Below are positions 1 through 11,769 of a stretch of DNA of 64,000 bases, one piece after another (within the stretch, counting starts at the first letter, position 1; each line of letters begins with the position of its first letter). The position numbers were made by a program, and so were the translations under genes. The notes under the pieces were generated by a model. It saw nothing but the letters and a program-made list of their open reading frames with translations. It had not been told where the DNA came from and did no database searches. Origin of the DNA: Timema cristinae (Eukaryota; Arthropoda; Insecta; Phasmatodea; Timematidae); contig JBCFYV010001001.1 in assembly GCA_039000515.1 (NCBI GenBank), positions 16,843,666 to 16,907,665 on the forward strand, read 5' to 3'.

Positions 1-262
1 GTGTACAAGGCAGAGGAGAAAACATGGGAGAGTTGGGATTTTAAAACAATACCATTTTAATTGTTTTACTGTGGAAACTTAACCCCATTTAGAAACAGCA
101 TTTTCCGTATTTTATGCTAGTTAGGACTAACTTTGGCATCAAAGGAGATCTTCCTATTGGTTTTGTTTGTAAAACTGTTTTATTATTTCATGATAATGAT
201 TTATTGGCAGTGAAAAATAAATGTATTTATAAAATATAACATGTAAAAGTACTTATACTCCA

Positions 263-372
263 TTCACGGTAGGAATTACTCTCTGAAAGGTCTTTTTTCC
301 TACCAATATCCTACTATATAATAGATTTATGGTAGGGAAAAAGGCCTTTCAGAAGTCAGTTCTTACCGTGAA
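263..372. repeat. Near-perfect hairpin, 43-nt arms
   Basis: The arms 263-305 and 330-372 are reverse complements at 36 of 43 positions, and four of the seven differences would be G-U wobbles in RNA. The loop is 24 nt (306-329). The arms begin TTCACGGTA and end ACCGTGAA. It could be a very short foldback MITE or a microRNA-precursor-like hairpin. No target-site duplication is clear. Confidence 0.6.
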
Positions 373-424
373 CAAACTTTACATACTTACTTAATCCATG
401 ACACTAGGAAAGCGAAAGTTCATT

Positions 425-960
425 GGCGCACTTACAAAAGTACGCCACCTACTTTATCTTGAGCTGGCTCTATCCAGTCCACCTCATTACACACAATCTC
501 TTTCAAGATCATGTTTTCCTCTCACCCGCGTCTAGGTCTTCCCACTGGTCTCTTCTCATTGGGTTTACCCGTCAACACCTTGAACACGGTTCTTGATTCT
601 CCCATTCGCTCTGCATATCCCACCCAGCGTAATCTACGAGACTTCCATGTCTTGTGATGCGTACATGGTATGTAACTCATCATTATGTAACTTCCTCGAC
701 TTCCCAGTAACCTCATTTCTTTTTGGATCAAATATCTTTCTGAGCATCTTGTTTTAAAAAAATCCTAAATTTGCTTTCGTCATGCGAGATAAGAGACCAC
801 GGTTCACACCTCATAAAGAACAACCGGTAAAATAATTGTTTGGTATATTCTGAGTTTTATATTCCTAGAAATCAGGAGAGATATCAAAAACTTATTGACC
901 CACTAATAGCATGCATTTCCTGACTCTATTCTTTTCCTAATTTCTACTCTATTGTTGTTA
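425..960 (-). pseudogene. Non-LTR retrotransposon reverse transcriptase, decayed C-terminal end (copy A)
   Basis: The open stretch 522-731 (minus) encodes a segment with RRLRWVGYAERMG and GKPNEKRPVGRPRR. This is the typical basic C-terminal tail of arthropod LINE polyproteins, where the consensus reads R-W-x-G-H-x-x-R-M ... G-R-P-R-R-R-W. Upstream on the minus strand (about 850-960) the same region as copy B (ISRNIKLRIYQT) is readable but has stop codons. Downstream, at 455-485, a DWIEPAQDK-like end is visible. Endonuclease and the catalytic RT domain are absent. It is a 5'-truncated dead copy, with no sign of expression. Confidence 0.6.
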
Positions 961-1223
961 TTTCTAGTTAAAAAGTGTTCCTTAGTATTTATACTCATTA
1001 ACCATGTAAAATGATATAATTTCGAATTCATCTTTAAATTATCGTCCTCAATCTGTGTTCTATGGTTGATCATATACGTAGTCTTTCAGCGTTCCCTTCT
1101 AAGGCTATTTCCTTACTAGCCTCTAATCAAATATCTGAATTTCTTGCAACATCTTCCTTACTTCCTTGCCCAACAAATCTAAAGCATCTATTTATCCTAA
1201 TAGCTGCAATGTACTGTTTAATG

Positions 1224-1563
1224 AAACCGGACCCGTGGTGTAGTAGTAGTCAGTGTATGGTTACGAGCCTAGTGGTCCCGGGTTCGATTCCCGGCTGTTA
1301 CCTTGGGTGATTTTTCCGAAAGGTGAACCACCCCAACGGTCACCAGGGCTTGGTTAATTAGGCTTAAGTTAGGTTTAAGTGTTTCTACTGGTTCCACACC
1401 ACCATACTCACTATCACTATCACCTAATCACATCGGGACATGGAAAGAGCCTCCACGGAAAGGATTTACGATCAGTACATTTGAGCGTCCCCTGGGCTAC
1501 GATATATTAGTACTGCCTAATCTTCCCACAAACTGGACTACAAATGATGTAGCCCAAACGCGC
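1224..1563 (+). mobile_element. SINE-4, full-length copy
   Basis: A tRNA-like head carries an A-box-like TGGTGTAGTAGTAGTCAG and a B-box GGTTCGATTCC (about 1271-1281). A family-specific body ending near GATGTAGCCC follows. The same unit recurs at 32914-33250. The 8-bp flanks GTTTAATG (1216-1223 and 1564-1571) look like a target-site duplication. Confidence 0.65.
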
Positions 1564-1922
1564 GTTTAATGTTGATCCTTTCCTACTCTCTTGTAAAAGT
1601 ACCAAGTAGTTTCATCATTGCTTGCACTACTTGATTCTTACATTAGTTGGCTAGAACTGACACTAGAAAGCACATATGAAGGAGGGATTTCTGTTTTGTG
1701 TCTATGAGTGTACACTCGTTCGGATTTTTATCATTTTGTTCAAAGAGCCCTATTTTTAAGACGGCTAGGTTGACTCATGTCCACGTGCAACATCCCAGAT
1801 GCGGCTAACCGGATCGGACAGACGCACAGCATCGTGACGTGAGCTATCGACTGGCTGCAGTTCGTAGCTTTGGTGAGCCTAGCAACAGTGCAGCCAGCCT
1901 TCACCCTCCCCTCCTTATCTTC

Positions 1923-1942
1923 CCTCTCTCTCTCTCTCTCTC
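1923..1942. repeat. (CT)n microsatellite
   Basis: An uninterrupted CT run of about 20 bp, with no other feature around it. Confidence 0.9.
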
Positions 1943-2177
1943 CCCTCGCCATCCCTCTCTATTTCAGGGGTGGAAGACACGCCACTCTCCAGCATGGGTG
2001 TGTATAGTAGGATTTGGGTATAAATACACTTTTTCGGAAAATACTATTCTTTTGATATTAGCAATGATAACATTTTACTGCCGTAATTTACAATTATTTG
2101 CAGACTGTGTATTGATATTAATTAATCATTATATTGATACGACAGAGTACCACCAATAGATATCAGGAACTAATAAA

Positions 2178-2485
2178 ACAATATGAGAAGAGTAAGGTGT
2201 CGGACTTCCGTGCTGGGGTCCGGGGTTCAATCCTCGGTCCCGGCACAGATTTATCTGATTACCAAACCTTTCCTTCACCTCTGACAAGACGTGTATTAAT
2301 CACAACTTGTGAATGTGGGGAATGCCAGGCCTCTACCGTGGTTCGGATTCCACGTTAAACTGTAGCTCCTCCATTTCATCTCACAATCACCCTACCATTA
2401 CACATTAGCGTAAGTGCGTATAACCTGAATGGGTAGTAAGACGCGGTGCTAATAATAATAATAATAATAACAATATGAGAAGAGT
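2178..2485 (+). mobile_element. SINE-1 with 16-bp target-site duplication
   Basis: The body 2194-2469 is flanked by perfect copies of ACAATATGAGAAGAGT (2178-2193 and 2470-2485). The head lacks its first ~20 nt and starts at AAGGTGTCGG. It keeps the B-box-like GGTTCAATCC and the full body, and ends in the shared tail GACGCGGTGCTAA plus (TAA)n. 5' truncation with a long duplication is typical of LINE-driven target-primed insertion. Confidence 0.9.
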
Positions 2486-2574
2486 GTATTTTAAGGAAAT
2501 GCACCAGTGATCGTGTGGGCGATATGAGAAACCACAACATGGTAAATATTATTTTCATTGTACTCTGTCGGGGG

Positions 2575-2815
2575 TCCGATAGCTTATCTTAGTAGCGTGA
2601 CTACTTAAAATCCCGGGTTCGATTTCTGGCATGGCCGAACATTTTTTCATGGGTGATATGTGGGTTTCCCCTTTCACAGTAATGTGCTATCGGCCGGGGT
2701 TTGGGTGTCGGGTCTGTGCTATATTTAAGTTAGATTATAAGAGTCGTGTGCTGATAGAATCAGTTAGTTTAGAAAGAAAGTGCACTTTAAACACCTCAAA
2801 TAAAAAATCTCTCTG
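2575..2815 (+). mobile_element. SINE-5 copy
   Basis: The head TCCGATAGCTTATCTTAGTA with B-box GGTTCGATTTC is followed by GGCATGGCC and a body ending near GTGCTGATAGAATCAG ... ACCTCAAATAAAA. Its best relative here is 23785-24032. A further tRNA-like B-box in reverse orientation (GATCGAATCCCGGTC, ~2817-2831) begins right after the tail, so a second degraded SINE probably abuts it. Confidence 0.6.
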
Positions 2816-3124
2816 AGATCGAATCCCGGTCTTCCAGTTCAAAGTCTCGTCAAGGAAAATTATTCGCATATACAAGTGTCTCCCAACATCTCTCCAGTCG
2901 CATACTCTTTTCAGGGCCATGGCCTAACCAACAAACTCCTTTCAACTTTTCATCAAATAAAATAAAAATAAATTGAGACCGGTTATGTCGTATAGCTTAA
3001 ATTTTAAGTGGTGAGGGATCGTCTTAAAATTAAGAGTCTTTTTCGGGGGGGAGGTGTTTCAAGGTTTTCTTACTTTTTCTTACGGTGGAGAGGGAGGGGG
3101 GGGATCAAAATCCAACTTACGGAA

Positions 3125-3790
3125 GTTTTTTTTAAGTACTTTATCTATCCCTAACTTGAGATAGTTTCTATCCAGTCCTCATTAAACCCTATCCCTATCT
3201 TGAGCTAGTTTATATCCACTATATTATCCAGACTCTATCCCTATCTTGAGCTAGTTCTATCCAGTCCACCTCATTACACCCTATCCCTATCTTGAGCTAG
3301 TTCTATCCAATCTACCTCATTTTCCTTATCTCTTTCAGGTCCATTCTAAAGTTATCCTCCCATCTGCGACTATCTCTTCTCTTTGATCTCTTCCCGATGG
3401 GTTTTCCAGCCAATACCCTCAACAAGGTTCTTGAATCTACCATTCACACTGCATGTCCTACCCATCGTAATCTACAAGACTTGATTATCCTAACAATATA
3501 TTATGGTGATTACAAGGTATGTAATCCATCATTATGTAACCTCCTCCACTAACCAATAGCCTCGTCCCTTTTTAGACCAAATATCTTACTAAGCACCTTG
3601 TTTTCGAACTCCCTAACTTCTTTTCGTCTTGTAAAGTAAGAGACCACGTTTCACACACACAGAAAACAGCTGGTAAAATTGTTTTGTATATTCTGAGTTT
3701 AATATTCCTTGAAACCAGGCGAGATGTCAATAACTTAATGACCGAGTAATAGCATGCGTTTCCCAAAATGTTAAAATATTTCATTCAAGG
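3125..3790 (-). pseudogene. Non-LTR retrotransposon reverse transcriptase, decayed C-terminal end (copy B)
   Basis: This is homologous to 425-960 along its length. Within 3572-3784 (minus) one reads SRLVSRNIKLRIYKTILPAV followed by CETWSLTL, the classic LINE C-terminal block. At 3360-3480 comes CRLRWVGHA, one stop, then AGKPIGKR and RRWEDNFRMDLKEI. The last part (WIELAQDRDR) sits in a ~47-bp unit repeated four times in tandem (about 3143-3330). There are several stops and frame changes and no catalytic domain, so this is a dead 3' fragment. Confidence 0.65.
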
Positions 3791-3799
3791 ATTACCAAG

Positions 3800-4111
3800 C
3801 TTGGTTTATTTAATGGGCATTTACTGTAAAATGTGCAAAGTACTACTTACGTAACAATATCGCACAACGTTAAGCGTTAGAAGAAGGCCTAGTTGTTGTT
3901 CTATGTTTTTTTAATCGTAAATCGAACTTTTAACCTTTTATATATTTTATATTTAGTTTCCATTGATCCGATGTAGGGGGTTGCGTTGCTATCTGATGTC
4001 CTTATATTTATCACATTAGACTTGTTTCACGTCACACCATATTATTTTACATTTCTCTGGATAATTGAAAAATAAACTAACATAATTCTTTGGTTCCCAA
4101 CTATGAGATTA
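3800..4111. other. No recognisable feature
   Basis: AT-rich sequence between a LINE fragment and a SINE. I see no coding potential or repeat match inside the window. Confidence 0.5.
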
Positions 4112-4380
4112 TCCGCTTCGGTGGCCGAATGGTCTAAGACGTAACTCTCGCAGTAGACTAGACTGCTGAGAATGGTGAGATTGAGGTTCGAATCTCACTC
4201 GCGTGTACTGAGGGTGGTTTTTCTAAAGATATGGTTTTCCTCTCGTCCTCTACGAAAATCAGGGTACACTTCCTATAAATATTACCTTACCCATCCCTAA
4301 AACCATTAGCATAATTAGTATACAAGTGTATAACCTGAACGGTTAGTATGCCTACCTAATACGCGGTGATAAAGAAAATC
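4112..4380 (+). mobile_element. SINE-3 copy
   Basis: The head CGCTTCGGTGGCCGAATGG resembles a leucine/serine-type tRNA 5' half, followed by B-box GGTTCGAATCTC. The body has the family landmarks GTACTGAGGGTGG and CCATTAGC, and the shared tail TAACCTGAACGG ... ACGCGGTGATAA. Confidence 0.7.
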
Positions 4381-4544
4381 CACACCTAAAAATGTATATT
4401 TTATTAGCTGTTGTGTCGATGAGAGCTCCTTAAGTTGTGTTTAAGTGACCATTAATTAGTGTAATTTAACAAATATAAAATTGTAACCTAAGGATAGTAC
4501 TTAACATTTAAAATCTATCCCCCGTGTGTATTAACTACGATAAT

Positions 4545-4720
4545 ATATTAGGGATGAGGAAGGTTAAATTTAAGATGTAGCATACCTGCATCTGCGTGAA
4601 AGTAGAGTGGAAAACAATTTAGGAAAAAACACCTTCACTACACCTGACCGGGATTTAAACCCAGATCTTCCTGTCATCGGTAATCTAGTCTACTGCGAGA
4701 ATGGCCACCGAAGTGGATCA
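4545..4720 (-). mobile_element. SINE-3, truncated at the 3' end
   Basis: On the minus strand it runs from a head (CCACTTCGGTGGCCATTCTC) through a B-box (TTTAAATCCCGGTC) to ACCTTCCTCATCCC. The tail half is lost. It faces the copy at 4112-4380, so the two SINEs form a divergent pair about 165 bp apart. Confidence 0.55.
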
Positions 4721-4879
4721 GCAAAAAAGTTGATTTGTTTGAATTTCCAACTGGAAACAACTCACTAAGAATAAGCTAGACATTATTTAAACATTATTTA
4801 TAATGTATAAACAAATACAAATTAAAAAAATTGCTGTCCTTGAGTTAGACCTCGATTGTCTAATGTTATATTACAAATA

Positions 4880-5600
4880 TTATTTCTTCTCATTGTCATA
4901 ATTCTTTTGAGTAAATAACTTAAGTTGATACAATACCGGTCGCGTTGTTTCTAGCTCGAATCTCAGCGCCAGCGAGTTGTTCTGGCTGGTGTGCTCGGCG
5001 CTGATCCGAGTCATCGAGAATAGATTCGAGTCTTGGCTGGGTGAACTAGGTGTATATTTTTCCATATTGTATATTTCACTTTGGTTTCCTCTCATGTCTC
5101 CAGGCGAATACTCTTGCACGTCTTTATAATTAACCTCCCTCATCCTATTTACTCTTATTGATGTAAGTGGCGGATAGCCCAAAACTCCAATAGAACGCGT
5201 AGAAGTAGAATTAATATCACCTCGGAATATTAAAAATTATGTTTTTAATGGTTTTAGTTCATTCGTGGAGAACCATTTAGTTAAAACCACCTCATTACAC
5301 ATAGGCGTGATTCGAACCTCGACTTTTTCCTCGCCGGTGGATTGTAAAAGACGAGACTGATGCCTTGTCCATGTCCCCATCAGTGTGGGTGGCAAAAGGG
5401 TTATTTAACTGCCTAATTTATGATTAAGGCATGTATAGGGCTGATTTAGAGAAAGTGCATCCGTATCAACGTGAAGAGAGTATAGAAAAATCACCCACAT
5501 TGCACCCGGACGAGATTCGAATTTAGACCTACCTACCCGTCTTCGGCAATTTGGTTTATTGCGATCCTTAAACCTTAGACCTCTTGATCCTTGGCACGAA
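4880..5600 (-). other. Degraded tRNA-derived repeats; no gene
   Basis: Two B-box-like sites in reverse orientation are readable, at 5309-5320 (GATTCGAACCTC) and 5514-5525 (GAGATTCGAATT), with SINE-3-like body words nearby. The rest is unremarkable. The 100-codon open frame at 4880-5182 has no recognisable motif. Confidence 0.35.
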
Positions 5601-5759
5601 AAAAAACCTATGTTATCTTAACACGGTACACTACGTAGGCCTACTACATTATCAGGTGATATGTGCTATAGCATAGGTGGGTTGAGTGTTTCTGTATGTG
5701 TGTGTGTGTGTGTATGTATATATAGATGTATATATTCATATGTATAAATAAATACATAC

Positions 5760-6112
5760 ATAGGGTGTACCTTAATATGTGGATACACTTTAACGGTGGA
5801 TACGAGACCCAAACACAAGAAAGATGTACATGCATACATGTGTTCCATTTGACTTTGTTTCCGATCTAGTACTCCAGTAATATGGAGCTGATAAACATTA
5901 TAGGAAGTGCTCAAAATGGCCACCTCCGGCTAGAATGCAAGCCTGTAATAGTCTTGTCGTAGAATGCCACACTCTTTACAAAATACCAGGTGTTTGTAAT
6001 AAGCAGGAATAAGTCAAATGGGACACAAGTTTTCATATGAACATTTTTCATAGTTTTTGTATCTCCTGTCTACTCCTAAAGTGGGTTCCTCATATTATGG
6101 ACGCCCTGTATA
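5760..6112. mobile_element. MITE-2, non-autonomous element with ~110-bp terminal inverted repeats
   Basis: The left end reads AGGGTGTACCTTAATATGTG and the right end, reversed, AGGGCGTCCATAATATGAG. The similarity continues inwards to TTCCATTTGACTT (left) and TCCCATTTGACTT (right, reversed). There is no transposase ORF inside. TA-rich flanks would suit a TA target, but the superfamily is not certain. Confidence 0.6.
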
Positions 6113-6904
6113 TACAAACTTAACCCAGAGAGCCAACCCTAGGTTAAGTGAATCGTATCTCCTCATATCGTGATTTACGCATGCATAAAGATAATATGTT
6201 TTTTGTGTCACTAGTTAATAAATGTATCTTAATAAACGTTTAGTATTAAAAAGGTAAAAAATATGTCCTTAGTCGAACCACATGTGGTGTAGCCATTTAA
6301 ATACCATACATTTCCTTTGGGTGTAACTAACTGTCGTATATTTAAATCATAAAGAGTTAAAAATGTGGTGCATGAATGTCAACTCGAGTTGTAACATTCC
6401 AATATGTTGAAAGTCTTTATTTCTTTCTGTCACTTGTTGAGAGTCAAGGCTGCATTATAAATAAACATCCCGCTTAAGTCATAAACGAAACCGTTAGTGC
6501 CAAAATCCACTTGGCACTGATCTAATCGCAGAAAGCGTCTTTTTCCGCATGCACTCAATCCTGATGTTACTGTCTGTTTAAAAAACAACTCTTATTACTT
6601 GGTTGAGCGATCTATTTTGTGAGTCACTGTTTTGGAATCTTTGATGATTATTGTACATCCCTAGCACTTCGATTTAGCTCTTTTCTCACACATTGCATGC
6701 AATCTTCCTCGATAAAATAAACTCAACTGCTCAAACTTCTATTATAATTATAATTTTTTTTTTTTAAAGAACAGGCTAATAATATATAGGTCTACATGTT
6801 TATAAAACGTTTCGTTTGAAATCCATCATGACGTCAAAAAGTATATATTATTTCCTTGTGCAGTTGTTCTTTGGTTTGTGTGTACACTCCGTTAAAACTG
6901 AAAG
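6113..6904. other. No recognisable feature
   Basis: AT-rich unique-looking sequence with no ORF of interest. Confidence 0.5.
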
Positions 6905-7110
6905 ACGTACTTCGGTAACCGCATGGTCTAAGGCGCTACTCTCGCAGTAAACTAGACTGCCGATGACGGGGACATTGAGGTTCGAATCTCGATCGGGTGT
7001 ACTGAGGGTGGTTTTTTCCAAAATTATTTCTTGCTCTCCTTCTATGCGAATGTGGGTACACTTTATTTAAATATAACCTTCCTAATCCTTAAAACCACTA
7101 GCATAATTAT
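6905..7110 (+). mobile_element. SINE-3 copy, tail lost
   Basis: The head ACTTCGGTAACCGCATGG, the B-box GGTTCGAATCTC and the body words CTGAGGGTGG and ACCACTAGCATAATTA are present. The CCCGAACGGG tail is missing; a short (AT)/(GT) run takes its place. Confidence 0.6.
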
Positions 7111-9324
7111 ATATATGTGTGTGTGTTTGTTTTTTCCCTTGTATTAATTTTTTACTTAAAATTTTGTTTTAATCTTTTATCCAGCGGATCTAAAAAAAAT
7201 CCCATTTATCTTCAAGCAAGCCTAAGTAAGCTTAAGTAAAAAAATAGTTTGGCAAAAAACAAAAAAAAGGTTCTGTATAAAATATTTTAGTTATCAATTG
7301 CTAAATTCTAGAAATACACACCATTAAAGCAACAAAAGATGTGTGCACTTTTGGCTTTACCAAGAAAAAGAGAACTCAGGACTGTTTAACTAAATCACCA
7401 AATGCAACCCGGCAGGTAAAGAGCGACTCCTTGCAATATCACTGTAGTAAAATATTCGACAGGAGAGTGTGTCACACATTGGTCTCGAGTCCTAGGGGAT
7501 GAGTGGTTGATCAAGATAGAAGAGGGGGGGGGGGGGATTGTTACTGAGCCAACCGTCTCGGGAAGAACACGACGGGTCTACTCCCATGAGAAATCACGGT
7601 AAAAATATACCCTTCCTTCGCCGTTAGGGCTGTGTTTAGTTGGTTCAGAAATAAAATGCTGATGTAACTCTCTGCCTGTTCTAAACTGTACCGCGTGTGT
7701 TTCGAAGAGGCGGAAGAGGCAGGGGGAAGATGAAGACAACCAAGAGAGGAAAAGCATGAGAAAGAGAGAAAATAAAGCGAGTGGAGAATAGGACAGAGGT
7801 AAACTCGGCAGTCGGCAGAGGCGGCTCTTGGGGGGGGGGGGGGGTCAAAAGCTCGTCCCTGTGAATAGGGGCTGTATATATAGTCGAGATTTGGAGGTTA
7901 ACCAATCGCTCATTCGATCTGATCTAATCTGTTTGAATTCGTATACCAGGAGATTTGGTGGCAATCGAGGTTAGAGTTGTTGACTAAAACAATTTCAGGT
8001 GGCGATAGAGAATATATGTTAATATTATTTATATTATGTATAGGTCTAAACAGGTTTGTCTTGTTATCAGTTTAGTAAATATATAGGTGCTAGTACTGAG
8101 TGTATAATCTTGGGCTGTTAGCTTTTAACTTGGCTTCTAATATGAACTCTGTATTTAGAAAGTTTACATTTTTTTTTGTACTGCGTTTTTCTACCCTTTC
8201 ATGATAACCGGATGCTTAAACTAATGGGATTAGGGGATGATGGAGGTAATTCAAAACTGGCAAAGTTGTTCTTTGTATATTTATACAAATCAAGTTCGTT
8301 GGGCAAAAAATTAGAACCAAGGGTTGGAGAGAAATCAACCCTTATATGTTTGTTTTTTTTCAAACACGACTGCAAGCATTAATTATTATATGCATTTTTC
8401 TTTAAGGACATTTCCAAATAACTTAAACAGCTGAAAATTGGAATTTAGATACAAACTACTATAACAACATTGAACCAAGATTGAGTTTTTAATTAATTAG
8501 GGGGGGGGGGGAGGTAGTGAGGCAGATAGCTCGGGGCTCCTCAAATGAAGTTTACTCAGGGCATCACGTCTGCTAAGGGCCTCCCGGGCCAGATAGGCTG
8601 TATAAATGCTGTCAGTTCACTGAGCATTATTTGATAAGCCGGCTGTATCCAAATTCTTGGACCTGCACATAATAAAGTTTCCCAGCCGATTGTCGACAGT
8701 CAACCAGCCATCTGTTGCTTGTTTTTTGGTGTGCGAGTTTTAGGACGACTGTTTTTACACGCGTCATTTGTTTGACGTATATGAAGCATGTTTGGATGTT
8801 GCTTGGGGTTCTCCATAAACCACAACTCTGTTGATAGAAGGGGAAGCTCTAATGTTTACATGGTGTTACATGGAGAGAAAGTGGGTACATGACAGTGTTA
8901 CATAACACAGATATTATGCTTAAATTATAATGTTAAAAAAACAATGTTACTCTTCATAAATAAAACTAATAAAGTATTATAAAATTCTTGGAAATTATTT
9001 ATATTCAAGATTTAAAATGGATTCTAAATAGTAATATTAAATCTGAGTCACTCTTTTAGTGTCACAAAATCTTCCTTGTGAAATAATGACATTTACTATT
9101 GATCTGAAAAGCTACGTAACAGAGGGCGAGGGTCAGGGAACCTTGACCTGAAATAATTTTTAGTTAAAATAATTAATATCAAAATCCTAATTAAAATATT
9201 CTGTTCACGGTGATGTACAAACTGATTTTACAAATTAAAGAATGATTTAATGTGGATTATCAATTACGGGACAGATTACTCTAAAAAAAAAGACTAAATG
9301 TCTAGTTGGTGTTACATGACAGGA
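7111..9324. other. Intergenic stretch with three poly-G runs; no gene seen
   Basis: Poly-G runs lie at about 7527-7536, 7831-7844 and 8500-8511. Short open frames (for example 7681-7905 minus and 8176-8382 plus) show no motif and no family resemblance. Confidence 0.5.
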
Positions 9325-9497
9325 ATATCGGGGTTCATTTCCCGGCCAGGTGTATTGATGGTGATTTTCCTAAACAGTTTTTCACTCTCTACGCAAATGC
9401 TGGTAAACATCCTCTAAATTCAACCTTCCTCATCCCTAACACATTTGCTTGGATTAGTACATAGGCGTATAACGTGAGCATGTACTGTGCTAAATAA
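9325..9497 (+). mobile_element. SINE-3 fragment (5' truncated)
   Basis: It starts at a degenerate B-box (GGTTCATTTCCCGGCC). It continues through TGTATTGATGGTGATTTTCC and CTACGCAAATGCTGG to a decayed tail (GCGTATAACGTGAGC). Confidence 0.5.
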
Positions 9498-9534
9498 AAA
9501 TGAGATGGAAGGTAACCCGGGTTAAAGTACGTAT

Positions 9535-9735
9535 TTTTTCAAATTTCTATGAAAAAAAAATATTTTTTTTTTCAAAATAAATCAAATATTGTTTCAGTAG
9601 ATAAGCTTAGTTTAATTTTAGACACATTGTAATCTCAACAGTTTATGAACATCGTGGAGTTTTAACAGTACTTTAACTTTTAATTTAAAAGGTTTCTGAT
9701 CAAATGCTGCGTTACTCATGACTAATGATGATAAA
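9535..9735. mobile_element. MITE-1, degenerate partial copy
   Basis: It shares the CAAAATAAATCAAATATTG block and the TTTAAAAGGTTTCTGATCAA block with the better copies at 10807 and 62052. Both ends are eroded. Confidence 0.4.
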
Positions 9736-10806
9736 TCGCTAATAGTCAGCACACAGGCACTAACTTATAAACAACCAAACGTGATAACTGTTCTTCATAC
9801 TAACCCGAAGGGTAGACTTAGATCTACTGCTCTTACTAGTGTTTTACCGTTTATCTTACAACTATATACTGATAAAGTTCCTTTCGACTCACCCCACCCA
9901 ACCGTTTCCCCTTAAAAATTAATCACCTCTAACCTTTTGTGTCAAGCGCAGCAATGGCAATGACAGTGTAGTGACTCAACGGCCATTATTCCAGTTCAGT
10001 TATGACAACTTGGCCACGTGCGGGTTGTTTGTGAAGTTGGGTTGAGTCACGGCATAGCGTTATCACCTGGGCTAACTCTGCCACACAAAGGAAGGTTGGG
10101 TGGGCCTTATTGCCTTTTGTCTACGGCCGCGGTGATTTGATGAACACTCCGATAGTTGGCTTTTCTTTTCAGCTTCTGTTTGCCTGATACTATTATTCTC
10201 ACAGGACATCAAGCGACCGGATTGTCCAGGATATTATATTCAAGATTATGTTCGAACCAGAAAAGTTATCCAAGTGTGGTTTTCTGAAATGCTCATTTAA
10301 TAACGACGAAGTTAGGATCAGTACAGTAGCTGAAAAAAAAAATTATGTTCAAAAGGTTTTACTAGTCTCAATCAGGGTTAGGGAGTCGGAGCCGATAAAA
10401 ATGTACTCCAACTCCGGATACAGAATTAAAGTTTATAATATCATAATTATATATGATAAATATATAATTTTATTATTTTAGGATTAATATTTGTAAATTC
10501 ACAATGCCAAAGAAGCTTCCCATGAAAGTGATCTATATTTGAACATTTTACTACAGTAAATTTTGTATTACAAATTAATATACATTAGTCATTTATGAAT
10601 ACTCAGAGTTTGAGTTGGATTCAGACAGCAGAAAAGTAGACAAGTCCGTGTCGAAGGTTTGGTCTCAATTCCATTGGTTTTTTTTTAAAGGTTGACTCCA
10701 GGTTATCACACCACGATTGTATGTTGAATTGTGAAATAGTTTGAACCACATCAATCAGTAAATTTAGTACTCTGAAAGGGGCTAATGGTTTGATTTTGAT
10801 GTTTAA

Positions 10807-11136
10807 GGTGAGGATTTAGGGGACGTGAGACAAGGGCAGTGTATTGCTTTAGTACAAATGGTTTACTTTTCTTCGCAAGGTAGTAAGTAACAACAGTTCT
10901 TCAATATCTGTCAAAAGTGTCCTGGAATTTAATGACAACTTCTTATCTTCATTTAAAAGGTTTCTCATCTAATGCTGGCATGTTCTTGGCAGATACTCAA
11001 CAAATGTTGAGGTCACCATGTGAAGAAAATTAAATTTGATGTTTCTACTGGAGAAATATTTGATTTATTTTGGCCAAAAAAAAGTTTTGTTATAAAAACT
11101 GCAAAATCACTGGTCTTTTCTCGCGTCCCCTACACC
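10807..11136. mobile_element. MITE-1 copy, nearly complete
   Basis: It begins GGTGAGGATTTAGG directly after TTAA (10803-10806). It ends with the inverted partner near 11136 (GCGTCCCCTACACC), where the second TTAA has mutated. The interior matches 62052-62437, including ATCTGTCAAAAGTGTCCTGG. It has no transposase. The 124-codon frame starting at 11020 merely reads across it. Confidence 0.6.
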
Positions 11137-11482
11137 CTACAACTTGTCTTATATTTAATATTCATCATTGTTTGGTGCGGCTCAAGCTACTTTACAATGC
11201 AACAAGCTTTACTCATTTTTTACCATAACTTTTTTCTGCCAGCAGTGGTGGACATGGGAATGAATGAGAGGGAGGTAGGAGTTCCATTCCCGACCCCACC
11301 CCGCCTCAAAATGATTTCACACTCTCCTTCCACGCAAATGCGAGTAAACTTTCTCTTAATTTTACCTTACTCATATCTACCCCATCAGTGTTAGCATGTT
11401 TGTTTATCTCAAATGGGTAATAATATGCATAGAACGGGGCAATAAATAGAATTTTACGTCACAACACTTAACTTTTTTTTTT

Positions 11483-11765
11483 AGGATTATTTATTTGAGC
11501 TATTTAACTTGCACTTTCTAAATCGTCTGATTATATCAGCACACGAGAATATTTTTTTTGTGATAGCGAAAGGGCTTATTTTGCCACTTATATGCCACAA
11601 TCGACATGGGACTGACGGCTTTACTTCCACTACGAAGTAAGTTGTGCTACGGATTTTTATCGCTCAAGAAAAATCCGTCAACCCCGGCTGGTTTTGAACC
11701 CACTAACATCGGGTCTTGAGGTGAGAACTTTACCCCAAAACCAATTAGATCGGCAATAGCTAACA
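11483..11765 (-). mobile_element. tRNA-derived SINE with SINE-5-type tail but a different head
   Basis: On the minus strand the 3' end reads TGCTGATATAATCAG ... GCTCAAATAAAT, the SINE-5 tail. The head (11690-11765) has GATCTAATTGGTTTTGGGG and B-box-like GGTTCAAAACC, unlike the SINE-5 head. A chimera or a sister family is likely. Confidence 0.45.
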
Positions 11766-11769
11766 GTTA

